Origin: Candidatus Didemnitutus sp.
Lineage (GTDB): Bacteria > Verrucomicrobiota > Verrucomicrobiia > Opitutales > Opitutaceae
Direction of reading: 5' to 3'
DNA length: 6,742 nt
NCBI GenBank assembly: GCA_030682505.1
Contig: JAUXOH010000290.1
Span: forward strand, 1-6,742
Numbering within the stretch: the first letter of the stretch is position 1; each line of letters starts with the position of its first letter. A model generated the notes under the pieces. It was not told where the DNA came from. It did no database searches and saw only the letters and a list, made by a program, of their open reading frames with translations. Position numbers and translations under genes: made by a program. This document shows, one piece after another, positions 1-5,606 of this stretch.

Positions 1-591
1 GACGGCCAGCAGCAGGGCCGTGGAAAACTGGGGTTGGCCCACGCTCGTCGATGCGGGCAGCAATTGCACCACCGAGAGTGCGATGGGCAGCATCATGAGC
101 GCGGTGGCCGTGTTGCTCACCCACATGCTCACCAAGGCCGACGCGAGCAGAAAGCCTGCAATGATCCGCGAGGGCCTCGTGCCCATCAGCCCGATGAGGT
201 TGATCGCGACGCGGCGGTGGAGATTCCACTTCTGCATCGCGAGGGCGATGATGAAGCCGCCGAGAAAGAGATAGATGATCGGATTGGCGAACGGGGCGGC
301 CGTTTCCCGAATGTCGCCCAAGTGAAGCGCCGGAAACAGGACGAGCGGCACCAGGGCAGTGACGGGAATCGGCACGGGCTCGGTGATCCACCAGATCGCC
401 ATGAGCATCGCGGCACCGGCGGTGTGCCAGCCCGCGATGCTCAATCCTTCCGGGGGCGCCACGAGCAGCGTGATGAGCAAGGCGCCCGGACCGAGGATCC
501 AGCCGGACCACTGCCGGAGACCGTAGCGCGCGGGTTGTTCGGTTGCCTCTCTGACTGCCGCTTGAATTGAGCCATGGGGTGGGGGAGGCAT
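1..591 (-). CDS. DASS/SLC13-family sodium:anion symporter, N-terminal part (gene continues beyond window start)
   Basis: The first 197 residues of an inner-membrane carrier of the divalent anion:sodium symporter family (CitT/SdcS/INDY type), which imports dicarboxylates, citrate or sulfate with sodium. Seen: a hydrophobic helix at about residues 32-45, then WWITEPVPIPVTALVPLVLF (67-86), the family's hallmark, then a FANPIIYLFLGGFIIALAM stretch (101-119), a basic KWNLHRRVA loop, and MWVSNTATALMMLPIAL (156-172). The last contains the first SNT motif (159-161), which in this family binds sodium and substrate. The second half, with the second SNT-type motif, lies outside the window, so substrate cannot be assigned. 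The ATG at 591 is the first start that gives a usual-length cytoplasmic N-terminus; no Shine-Dalgarno sequence precedes it. A perfect dyad (601-621) sits 9 bases upstream. The secreted-protein gene lies 104 bp upstream on the same strand. Family assignment is firm; substrate is unknown. Confidence 0.93.
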   Translation of the reverse strand, partial: MPPPPHGSIQAAVREATEQPARYGLRQWSGWILGPGALLITLLVAPPEGLSIAGWHTAGAAMLMAIWWITEPVPIPVTALVPLVLFPALHLGDIRETAAPFANPIIYLFLGGFIIALAMQKWNLHRRVAINLIGLMGTRPSRIIAGFLLASALVSMWVSNTATALMMLPIALSVVQLLPASTSVGQPQFSTALLLAV

Positions 592-600
592 CGGGTTGAC

Positions 601-621
601 CGAGCGAAACCGTTTCGCTCG
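601..621. promoter_or_regulatory. Perfect 21-bp palindrome just upstream of the transporter start
   Basis: Arms CGAGCGAAAC and GTTTCGCTCG flank a single central C, with no mismatch. It ends 9 bases before the transporter ATG. It could be an operator for a dimeric regulator (its core GAAAC-C-GTTTC has the look of a TetR-type site) or an RNA hairpin occluding the ribosome site. It is not followed by a T run in either direction, so an intrinsic terminator is unlikely. The site is seen directly; its function is inferred. Confidence 0.55.
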
Positions 622-660
622 ACCGGGCCAAGTCTTTCCGCCCTCTCTGCCCAACCTCAA

Positions 661-681
661 CTACGCCATGCCGCGGCGTAG
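661..681 (-). terminator. Possible weak terminator hairpin after the secreted-protein gene
   Basis: Seven-base arms CTACGCC (661-667) and GGCGTAG (675-681) enclose a 7-base loop. The hairpin begins 14 bases past the TGA stop of the secreted-protein gene. On the minus strand it is followed by TTGAGGTT rather than a clean T run, so it is a poor intrinsic terminator and may instead be an mRNA 3' end stabiliser or chance. Confidence 0.3.
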
Positions 682-695
682 AATTGCGTAATCCC

Positions 696-1334
696 TCAGC
701 GCTCCCGAAAAATCACCGGTCGGGACCAGGGGCGCACGGAGCGAAACGAGGTTCCGAACGCGTTGTCGCCGTAGCGACCGTCGTAGAGCCAGTAGCCGTC
801 CCCTTCGTAGTGGCTGATGCCAATCCCGATCGTCACGCCGGTTTCACGATCCCGAATGTTGGTGGAAAACGAGCCCCCGCGCAGGGAACGTCCCCCGGTG
901 CCAACGCCGTAACTGGCCGACACTTCACCGTGGATTTCGAGTCGATCCGGTGCAGTGAGGTCCTTTTCACGCAACCAGCCCGGTGCAGTCGGCAGAATGG
1001 GGCTGGCGGCCAGGGCGGCGGCCACGAGCGAATCGAGTTGGGCGAGCTCGTCGGCGGTGAGGCGTTCGAGCCCGGCGGCCGTGCGTTCCTCCGGTGGGCG
1101 ACGCGAGCTGAAAGTGCCCGCGAAGGCGCGCACGTTGCCTTGGCGGGCGAGCGAAACCTCGCGCGCGACCAAGGTATTCAAGACGGTTTGCTCCCCGGCG
1201 GAGAGTTGCCCGAGGCCGGCGCCGGTCTGTTGGGCGACCGACAGCGTCGTGGTGAATCCCCCGTCAGCAGCCCGGAGAGGCACTGCGAGCAGCGCCAAAA
1301 CAGCAATCACCGGGAAAAAGGAAGGAAGCCGCAT
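696..1334 (-). CDS. Uncharacterised secreted protein, 212 aa, with an internal repeat
   Basis: I do not recognise a named family. Residues 1-22 form a signal peptide: MR, a hydrophobic run (LPSFFPVIAVLALLAV, 3-18), then PLRA with likely cleavage before ADG. The protein should therefore be exported; there is no lipobox cysteine and no later membrane helix. Two related segments lie 48 residues apart, 37-59 and 85-107, sharing the pattern T-x-A-G-L-x-x-L-[ST]-A-x-E-x3-L-[ND]-[ST]-L-V-A (11 of 23 positions identical), probably helical. Between them is AFAGTFSSRRPPEER. The C-terminal half (131-185) alternates polar and hydrophobic residues and is rich in Gly, Arg and Tyr (EIHGEVSASYG, GGRSLRGGSFSTN, ISHYEGDGYWLYDGRYG), suggesting beta structure. 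The ATG at 1334 is chosen because it begins the signal peptide; the frame stays open to a GTG at 1436, but that N-terminus looks non-coding. It is divergent from the acyl-CoA ligase. An exported protein is likely; its role is unknown. Confidence 0.75.
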   Translation of the reverse strand: MRLPSFFPVIAVLALLAVPLRAADGGFTTTLSVAQQTGAGLGQLSAGEQTVLNTLVAREVSLARQGNVRAFAGTFSSRRPPEERTAAGLERLTADELAQLDSLVAAALAASPILPTAPGWLREKDLTAPDRLEIHGEVSASYGVGTGGRSLRGGSFSTNIRDRETGVTIGIGISHYEGDGYWLYDGRYGDNAFGTSFRSVRPWSRPVIFRER

Positions 1335-1428
1335 GGAGATTAGGACGCCCGGGGACGCAGCTTGGTTCCAGACCATTTTCAGCCCGCGTCCCCGCCGTGT
1401 TGGGGTCCTCGCGCCCAGCGACCGAGCG

Positions 1429-1451
1429 AATGACACGGATTACGTGTCATT
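1429..1451. promoter_or_regulatory. Inverted repeat, candidate operator, in the divergent region
   Basis: Perfect 9-base arms AATGACACG (1429-1437) and CGTGTCATT (1443-1451) surround GATTA. The size and symmetry suit a dimeric helix-turn-helix regulator. It lies between two divergent genes and its right arm runs into the TTGGCACG box. It is immediately preceded by GACCGAGC, and the 11-mer GACCGAGCGAA (1420-1430) recurs at 598-608 beside the transporter dyad. Binding is inferred only. Confidence 0.45.
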
Positions 1452-1466
1452 GGCACGGTGCGCGCG
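1450..1466 (+). promoter_or_regulatory. Possible sigma-54 (RpoN) promoter, imperfect
   Basis: TTGGCACG matches the -24 consensus YTGGCACG exactly, and a GC dinucleotide follows at the required GG-N10-GC spacing (GG 1452-1453, GC 1464-1465). The -12 half reads GCGC rather than TTGC, so the match is incomplete. If real, transcription towards the acyl-CoA ligase would begin near 1477 and leave a leader of about 160 bases. Confidence 0.25.
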
Positions 1467-1467
1467 A

Positions 1468-1491
1468 TCGCTCGGGGTTCAACCCGAGCGA
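1468..1491 (+). promoter_or_regulatory. Stem-loop in the presumed leader of the acyl-CoA ligase gene
   Basis: Nine-base arms TCGCTCGGG (1468-1476) and CCCGAGCGA (1483-1491) pair perfectly around a 6-base loop, GTTCAA. No T run follows. It could be a DNA operator or an RNA structure. Its right arm is shared with an alternative stem at 1487-1507 (AGC plus GAACG pairing CGTTC plus GCT with a two-base bulge), so the two cannot form together. Confidence 0.4.
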
Positions 1492-1604
1492 GAACGTGGC
1501 GTTCGCTGGAGGCGTCAACAAGTCGGCGCTCGGGCAACTGAATCGAATTGTCGGAGCGACTTTCTGCGGTTAGGAACTGTTTCAGTTTTCCGACCCATAC
1601 CCCT

Positions 1605-1622
1605 GCCGCGGGACGACGCGGC
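1605..1622 (+). promoter_or_regulatory. GC stem-loop where a ribosome site would be expected
   Basis: Arms GCCGCG (1605-1610) and CGCGGC (1617-1622) pair perfectly around GGACGA. The structure ends 16 bases before the ligase ATG at 1639. There is no Shine-Dalgarno sequence between it and the ATG. It may be chance in GC-rich DNA. Confidence 0.3.
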
Positions 1623-1638
1623 CAACCCCGATCCCGTC

Positions 1639-3273
1639 ATGCATGGACAAATGATGCGTCAACCCTTGTTGATCTCCTCGCTCATCCGACATGCGGACAC
1701 GTGTCACGGCGATACCGAGATCGTGTCCCGCCTGACCGAGGGAGGGATGCATCGCTACACCTACCATGACGCGCACCAGCGTTCGCGACAGTGCGCCCGC
1801 GCCTTGCAGCGGCTCGGCGTGACGGCTGGGGATCGCGTGGCGACCCTCGCGTGGAATAATTACCGGCACTTTGAAATCTATTACGGCACCTCCGGCATGG
1901 GTGCCATTTGCCACACGATCAACCCGCGGCTTTTCCCGGAGCAGATCGCCTTTATCATCAAGCACGCCGAAGACCGCGTGATGTTGTTCGACCTCACCTT
2001 CCTCAAATTGGCGGAAGCGCTTCGTCCCCTTTGCCCGGGCGTCAAACATTGGGTGGTCCTGACGGACCGCGCCCATCTTCCGGCGGGTGACACTCCGTGG
2101 TTGTGCTACGAGGAACTCGTGGCTGCGGAGAGCGCCGACTACGAGTGGCCCGATTTCGACGAAGAAACGGCGGCGAGCCTGTGCTACACGTCGGGTACCA
2201 CGGGCAATCCGAAGGGCGTGCTCTATTCGCATCGCTCAACCGTGTTGCACGCCTACGCGATCAATCTGCCCGACGTGATGGGGCTCACGGCCCGGGACAC
2301 CGCACTGCCCGTGGTGCCGATGTTTCACGTCAACGCGTGGGGCCTTCCCTTCGCGGCGGCCATGACCGGAACGAAATTGGTGTTGCCCGGACCCGGCCTG
2401 GATGGAGCCAGCCTGTGCGAGCTTTTCCAGCAGGAACGCGTCACCTTCAGTGCCGGAGTGCCCACCATCTGGCTGGGCACGCTGGCCTACTTGCGGGAGA
2501 ACAAGATCCGGCTGCCCTCACCTCATCGGACGATCATCGGGGGCGCGGCCGCATCGCCAGCCTTGATCCACGCGCTGGAATCCGAGCAGGGCATCGAGGT
2601 GCGGTGCGGTTGGGGCATGACGGAAACCAGTCCCGCCGGCACGGTGAACACCTTCAAGAGCAAGCATGCCGCGCTCTCGACCGCCGAGCGGGACGCGGTG
2701 CACGCCAAGCAGGGGCGCATTATCCCGGGCATCGAGCTGCAAATCACCGACGACTCCGGGGCTGTGCTGGCGCGTGATGGGGTGGCCTATGGAAATCTCG
2801 AGGTGCGGGGACATTGGACCTGTCGCGAATATTTCAAGGGGGCAGGTGGCTCCGTGCTTCGTCCCGGTGGGTGGTTTCCGACCGGCGATGTCGCCGCGAT
2901 CGATCCCGACGGCTACATGCGCATCGTCGATCGCACGAAGGATATCATCAAATCCGGTGGGGAATGGATCAGCTCCATTGACCTCGAGAACCAAGCCATC
3001 GGTCATCCGGCGGTCGCGGGGGCGGCGGTCATCGGTCTGGCGCATGAGCAATGGGGCGAACGACCCTTGCTCGTTGTCGTGCGGCGGCCGGGTCACCCGG
3101 TGACCGGCGAGCAATTGCTCGATTACCTTCGCCCCAAGGTGGCGAAGTGGTGGTTGCCCGATGCGGTCGTGTTCACCGATGCGATTCCGCTCACCGCCAC
3201 GGGCAAGATCTACAAGACCAAGCTGCGCGAGACCTACGAGGGGTATTTCAAAAGCGGTCCGGAGACTCCCTGA
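1639..3273 (+). CDS. AlkK-type medium/long-chain fatty acid--CoA ligase
   Basis: A 544-residue soluble enzyme of the AMP-binding (ANL) superfamily that activates a fatty acid with ATP to an acyl-adenylate and then joins it to CoA, feeding beta-oxidation or lipid synthesis. Motifs in order: HTINPRLFPEQI (92-103); the P-loop YTSGTTGNPKGV (183-194); PMFHVNAWG (227-235); GWGMTETSP (324-332); GWFPTGDVA (411-419); the hinge DRTKDIIKSGGEWIS (431-445); and the C-terminal catalytic lysine K523 in TATGKIYKTKLR. The N-terminus MHGQMMRQPLLISSLIRHA resembles the start of Pseudomonas AlkK (MLGQMM...), as do the hallmark strings through the protein, and the length is about that of AlkK. This fixes the start at 1639 although the frame is open far upstream and no Shine-Dalgarno sequence is present. 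DmdB-type methylthiopropionate ligases are relatives, so the acyl chain cannot be fixed from sequence alone. No beta-oxidation gene is adjacent. The gene is convergent with the peptidase gene. Confidence 0.95.
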   Translation: MHGQMMRQPLLISSLIRHADTCHGDTEIVSRLTEGGMHRYTYHDAHQRSRQCARALQRLGVTAGDRVATLAWNNYRHFEIYYGTSGMGAICHTINPRLFPEQIAFIIKHAEDRVMLFDLTFLKLAEALRPLCPGVKHWVVLTDRAHLPAGDTPWLCYEELVAAESADYEWPDFDEETAASLCYTSGTTGNPKGVLYSHRSTVLHAYAINLPDVMGLTARDTALPVVPMFHVNAWGLPFAAAMTGTKLVLPGPGLDGASLCELFQQERVTFSAGVPTIWLGTLAYLRENKIRLPSPHRTIIGGAAASPALIHALESEQGIEVRCGWGMTETSPAGTVNTFKSKHAALSTAERDAVHAKQGRIIPGIELQITDDSGAVLARDGVAYGNLEVRGHWTCREYFKGAGGSVLRPGGWFPTGDVAAIDPDGYMRIVDRTKDIIKSGGEWISSIDLENQAIGHPAVAGAAVIGLAHEQWGERPLLVVVRRPGHPVTGEQLLDYLRPKVAKWWLPDAVVFTDAIPLTATGKIYKTKLRETYEGYFKSGPETP

Positions 3274-3304
3274 ACCGCGCGCGGCCGGGGCCGGGGCGTC
3301 GCGG

Positions 3305-3339
3305 AAAACAAAAAGCCCCGCGGCCAGAGGCCGCAGGGC
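3305..3339 (-). terminator. Rho-independent terminator of the Dcp-type peptidase gene
   Basis: GCCC-C-GCGGCC (3315-3325) pairs with GGCCGC-A-GGGC (3329-3339) around the loop AGA, with one C/A mismatch. Read on the minus strand, the stem is followed by TTTTTGTTTT (3314 down to 3305), a classical terminator placed 20 bases after the TAA stop. On the plus strand the stem is followed by GGGAAAAAACC, so it should not stop ligase transcripts efficiently. Confidence 0.85.
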
Positions 3340-3359
3340 GGGAAAAAACCAGCGCGCCG

Positions 3360-5528
3360 TTATTCCGTCGGGGCGCGATTCAGGCCGCGACGGTCGAGCA
3401 GATGCTGCACGTCGGGTTTGCGGCCGGCGAAGTCGCGATACATCTGCATCGCATCCAGACTGCCGCCGCGGGAGAGCAGCATGGCCCGGTAACGGTCGCC
3501 GTTCGCACGCTTGAGCCCGCCTTGTTGTTTGAACCAGTCGACGTTGTCCGCGTCGAGCACCTCGCTCCAGATGTAGGAATAATAGCCGGCCGCGTAGCCG
3601 TTGCTCGCGAAGATGTGGTTGAAGTAGGGACTGCGGTAGCGGGGAGGCACGGGCGCGAAATTGACGCCATAGCGGGCAAGCGCCGCGGCTTCAAAATCCA
3701 TCACCCCGTCGGCCGCGGGCACTTCGTCGGCTGTGAGTTGGTGCCAGGCGAGATCGACCAGCGTGGCCGCAAGATACTCCGTGGTGCGGAAACCCTCGTT
3801 GAACTGTTCCGCCGCCTGGATCTTGGCGAGCATCGCGACCGGCAGCGGTTCGCCAGTCTGGTAGTGTTTGGCGTAGTTTTGCAGGATCTCGGGCCAGTTC
3901 GCCCACATCTCGTTCACCTGCGAGGGAAATTCGACGAAGTCCCGTGGCACGCTGGTGCCGGCAAAACGCGGATATTTCACATCGGAGAAGATCGTGTGCA
4001 GGGCGTGGCCAAATTCGTGGAACGCGGTGTTGACCTCATCCGCCGTGAGCAACGTGGGCTCGCCGGCCGGGGGCTTCGGGATGTTGAGGTGGTTGGCGCT
4101 GATCGGTTTCGTCCCGAACAGGTGCGACTGCGCCACGTAGGAGTTGGCCCAGGCGCCGCCGCGCTTGGAAGGACGGGCATACCAATCGACGATGAAGAGC
4201 GCGAGGGGCGAGCCGTCCTCGTTGAAGACCTCGAAAACGCGGGTGTCGTCGTGATATTTCGGCAGATCGGTGCGCTCTTGGAAGGTGATGCCGTAGAGCT
4301 TGGTCGCGGCGAAGAAGACGCCGTCGATCAGCACGCGATTCATTTCGTAGTAGGGGCGGACTTGCTGACCGTCGAAATCGTAACGGGCCTTGCGGACTTT
4401 CTCCGTGTAAATGGCCCAATCCCACGCGGCGACCTGGAAGCCACCCCCTTCGGCATCAATCACCGCCTGCAGATCGGCGGCCTCCTGGCGTGCGTTGGCC
4501 ACGGCCGGCGGCGCGAGCTGAGCCATCAAGGCGTTGACCGCGTCGACGGTGCGGGCGGTTTGTTCTTCGAGCTGCAGAGCGGCGTGGTGGGTGTAGCCGA
4601 GCAATGCGGCCCGTTCGGCGCGGACTTTGACGAGCCGGGCAATGGCAGCGCGATTGTCGAATTCGCCACCGCGGCTGTTGCGGGTGACCGAGGCCTCATG
4701 CAGGCGTTGGCGCAGGGCGCGGTTGGTCAATGAGGAAAGAGCGGGCTGACCGGTGGTGTTGAGCAGGCGAATGACATATTTGCCCTCGTGCCCAGCGGCC
4801 TTGGCGGCCGCGGCGGCGGCGGCGATGGCATTGTCGGACATGCCGTCGAGTTCCTCGCGGGTCTCGACGAGGACGGCGGCGGAGTTGGTTTCCTTCAGAA
4901 TGTTCTGCCCGATGGCGGTGTGGATCGAGGCGAGTTCGGCATTGTAGGCTCGCAGCGTGGTCTTTTGCTCGTCGTTGAGTCTGGCGCCTGCGCGAACAAA
5001 GTCTTTATAGTAACGCTCGAGCAGGCGATCGGACTCGGGATCAAGGCCAAGGGACTCCCGTTGCTCGAAGAGTGCTTCGATGCGGGTGAAAAGCGTGGCG
5101 TTCAGGCGAATCGCATCGCCGTGCGCGGCCAGTTGGGGGGCCATTTCCTTTTCGATTTTCTGCATCGCCGGGTTGGTGACCGTGCCCGAGAGCGAGAAGA
5201 AGACGCGACTGACGCGTCCGAGCGTTTGGCCGGCGCGTTCCATGGCGACGATCGTGTTGTCGAAGGTCGGGGCCGCGGGATTGTCGGCAATGGCATTGAT
5301 CTCGGCCCGGTGCTCCACCATCGCCGCGGCGAAGGCGGGCGCGTAATGCTCGTCTTTGATGCGATCAAAATGCGGATAGAAATAGGGCAGGGTGCTCTCA
5401 ACGAGCAGGGGATTCTCAGTCATCGGCGGAACAGCGGGTTCGGCGGCGTTCAGGTTGGCGGCGACGCCAACGGAGAGCGCGAACAGGAGCGATAGCGAAC
5501 GGTGGAGGGTTGGATTTGGGCGAAGCAT
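3360..5528 (-). CDS. dcp: Peptidyl-dipeptidase Dcp-type M3 metallopeptidase, exported
   Basis: A 722-residue zinc peptidase of family M3 (oligopeptidase A/Dcp), which removes dipeptides from the C-termini of peptides. The zinc site is complete: HEFGH at 504-508 (ligands H504 and H508, catalytic E505) and the third ligand E533 in DFVEFPSQVNE, exactly 29 residues after the first histidine as in thimet oligopeptidase. Other family marks are NPLL...STLPYFYPHFDRIKDEHY near the N-terminus, PTFDNTIVAMERAG, the substrate-binding GYAAGYYSYIWSEV (644-657) and a C-terminal RGLN as in E. coli Dcp. Unlike that enzyme it begins with a clear signal peptide (hydrophobic SLSLLFALSVGVAA, 11-24, cleavage near A28/A29), so it probably acts in the periplasm. 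An alanine-rich tract lies near residues 230-245. The ATG at 5528 starts the signal peptide; an earlier in-frame start at 5606 would spoil it. No Shine-Dalgarno is seen. The response-regulator gene lies 78 bp upstream; a strong terminator follows. Confidence 0.96.
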   Translation of the reverse strand: MLRPNPTLHRSLSLLFALSVGVAANLNAAEPAVPPMTENPLLVESTLPYFYPHFDRIKDEHYAPAFAAAMVEHRAEINAIADNPAAPTFDNTIVAMERAGQTLGRVSRVFFSLSGTVTNPAMQKIEKEMAPQLAAHGDAIRLNATLFTRIEALFEQRESLGLDPESDRLLERYYKDFVRAGARLNDEQKTTLRAYNAELASIHTAIGQNILKETNSAAVLVETREELDGMSDNAIAAAAAAAKAAGHEGKYVIRLLNTTGQPALSSLTNRALRQRLHEASVTRNSRGGEFDNRAAIARLVKVRAERAALLGYTHHAALQLEEQTARTVDAVNALMAQLAPPAVANARQEAADLQAVIDAEGGGFQVAAWDWAIYTEKVRKARYDFDGQQVRPYYEMNRVLIDGVFFAATKLYGITFQERTDLPKYHDDTRVFEVFNEDGSPLALFIVDWYARPSKRGGAWANSYVAQSHLFGTKPISANHLNIPKPPAGEPTLLTADEVNTAFHEFGHALHTIFSDVKYPRFAGTSVPRDFVEFPSQVNEMWANWPEILQNYAKHYQTGEPLPVAMLAKIQAAEQFNEGFRTTEYLAATLVDLAWHQLTADEVPAADGVMDFEAAALARYGVNFAPVPPRYRSPYFNHIFASNGYAAGYYSYIWSEVLDADNVDWFKQQGGLKRANGDRYRAMLLSRGGSLDAMQMYRDFAGRKPDVQHLLDRRGLNRAPTE

Positions 5529-5606
5529 AGGAGATGGGCAGTGAAGCCCGAAACCAGCCCGCACGCAAGGCTGGTCATCCTTTCCCGCCGACCGCAAAGC
5601 GGTCAC
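5529..5606 (-). other. 78-bp spacer between response regulator and peptidase genes, with two hairpins
   Basis: Two inverted repeats lie here: GACCGC/GCGGTC around AAA (5590-5604), starting 3 bases after the TAG stop, and ACCAGCC/GGCTGGT around a 9-base loop (5553-5575), which on the minus strand runs into TTTC. Neither is a good intrinsic terminator. They may weaken read-through from the response regulator into the peptidase gene or mark the end of a separate transcript. Confidence 0.4.

Larger units (their letters stand above)
1335..1638. other. 304-bp divergent intergenic region rich in inverted repeats
   Basis: Contains the presumed promoters of the secreted-protein gene (minus) and the acyl-CoA ligase gene (plus). 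I see no credible small gene. Structures, in order: an inverted repeat at 1429-1451; a TTGGCACG box at 1450-1457; an inverted repeat at 1468-1491 and an overlapping alternative stem at 1487-1507; a weak sigma-70-like pair TTGTCG (1548-1553) and TAGGAA (1571-1576) with 17-base spacing, too poor to call; and a GC-rich stem at 1605-1622. Three copies of CGAGCGA on either strand lie at 1423-1429, 1468-1474 and 1485-1491. Confidence 0.6.

Noticed and set aside
34..570. A 178-codon plus-strand open frame across the transporter region
   Set aside because: The minus strand reads as a classic SLC13-type protein with the SNT motif; the plus reading is charged and repetitive without motifs.
684..1343. 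A 219-codon open frame on the plus strand opposite the secreted-protein gene
   Set aside because: No domain or signal is visible, whereas the minus-strand reading gives a clean signal peptide and internal repeat.
1548..1576. TTGTCG-N17-TAGGAA as a sigma-70 promoter for the ligase
   Set aside because: Only 4 of 6 and 3 of 6 consensus matches; too weak to annotate without a mapped transcript start.
955..1638. Upstream extension of the acyl-CoA ligase reading frame
   Set aside because: The family N-terminus (MHGQMM...) begins at 1639; the extension is Ser/Arg/Ala-rich, overlaps the opposite gene and has no motif.
3275..3304. CCGCG...CGCGG inverted repeat after the ligase stop as a plus-strand terminator
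   Set aside because: The arms are short and GC-only, and the following bases are AAAACAAAAA, not a T run.
3051..4733. A 560-codon open frame on the plus strand opposite the peptidase gene
   Set aside because: It is antisense to a gene with a complete M3 active site, has no recognisable motif and a composition typical of a frame shadow in GC-rich DNA.
4801..4836. GCG-rich triplet tract that looks like a simple repeat
   Set aside because: It encodes an alanine-rich stretch inside the peptidase gene and needs no other explanation.
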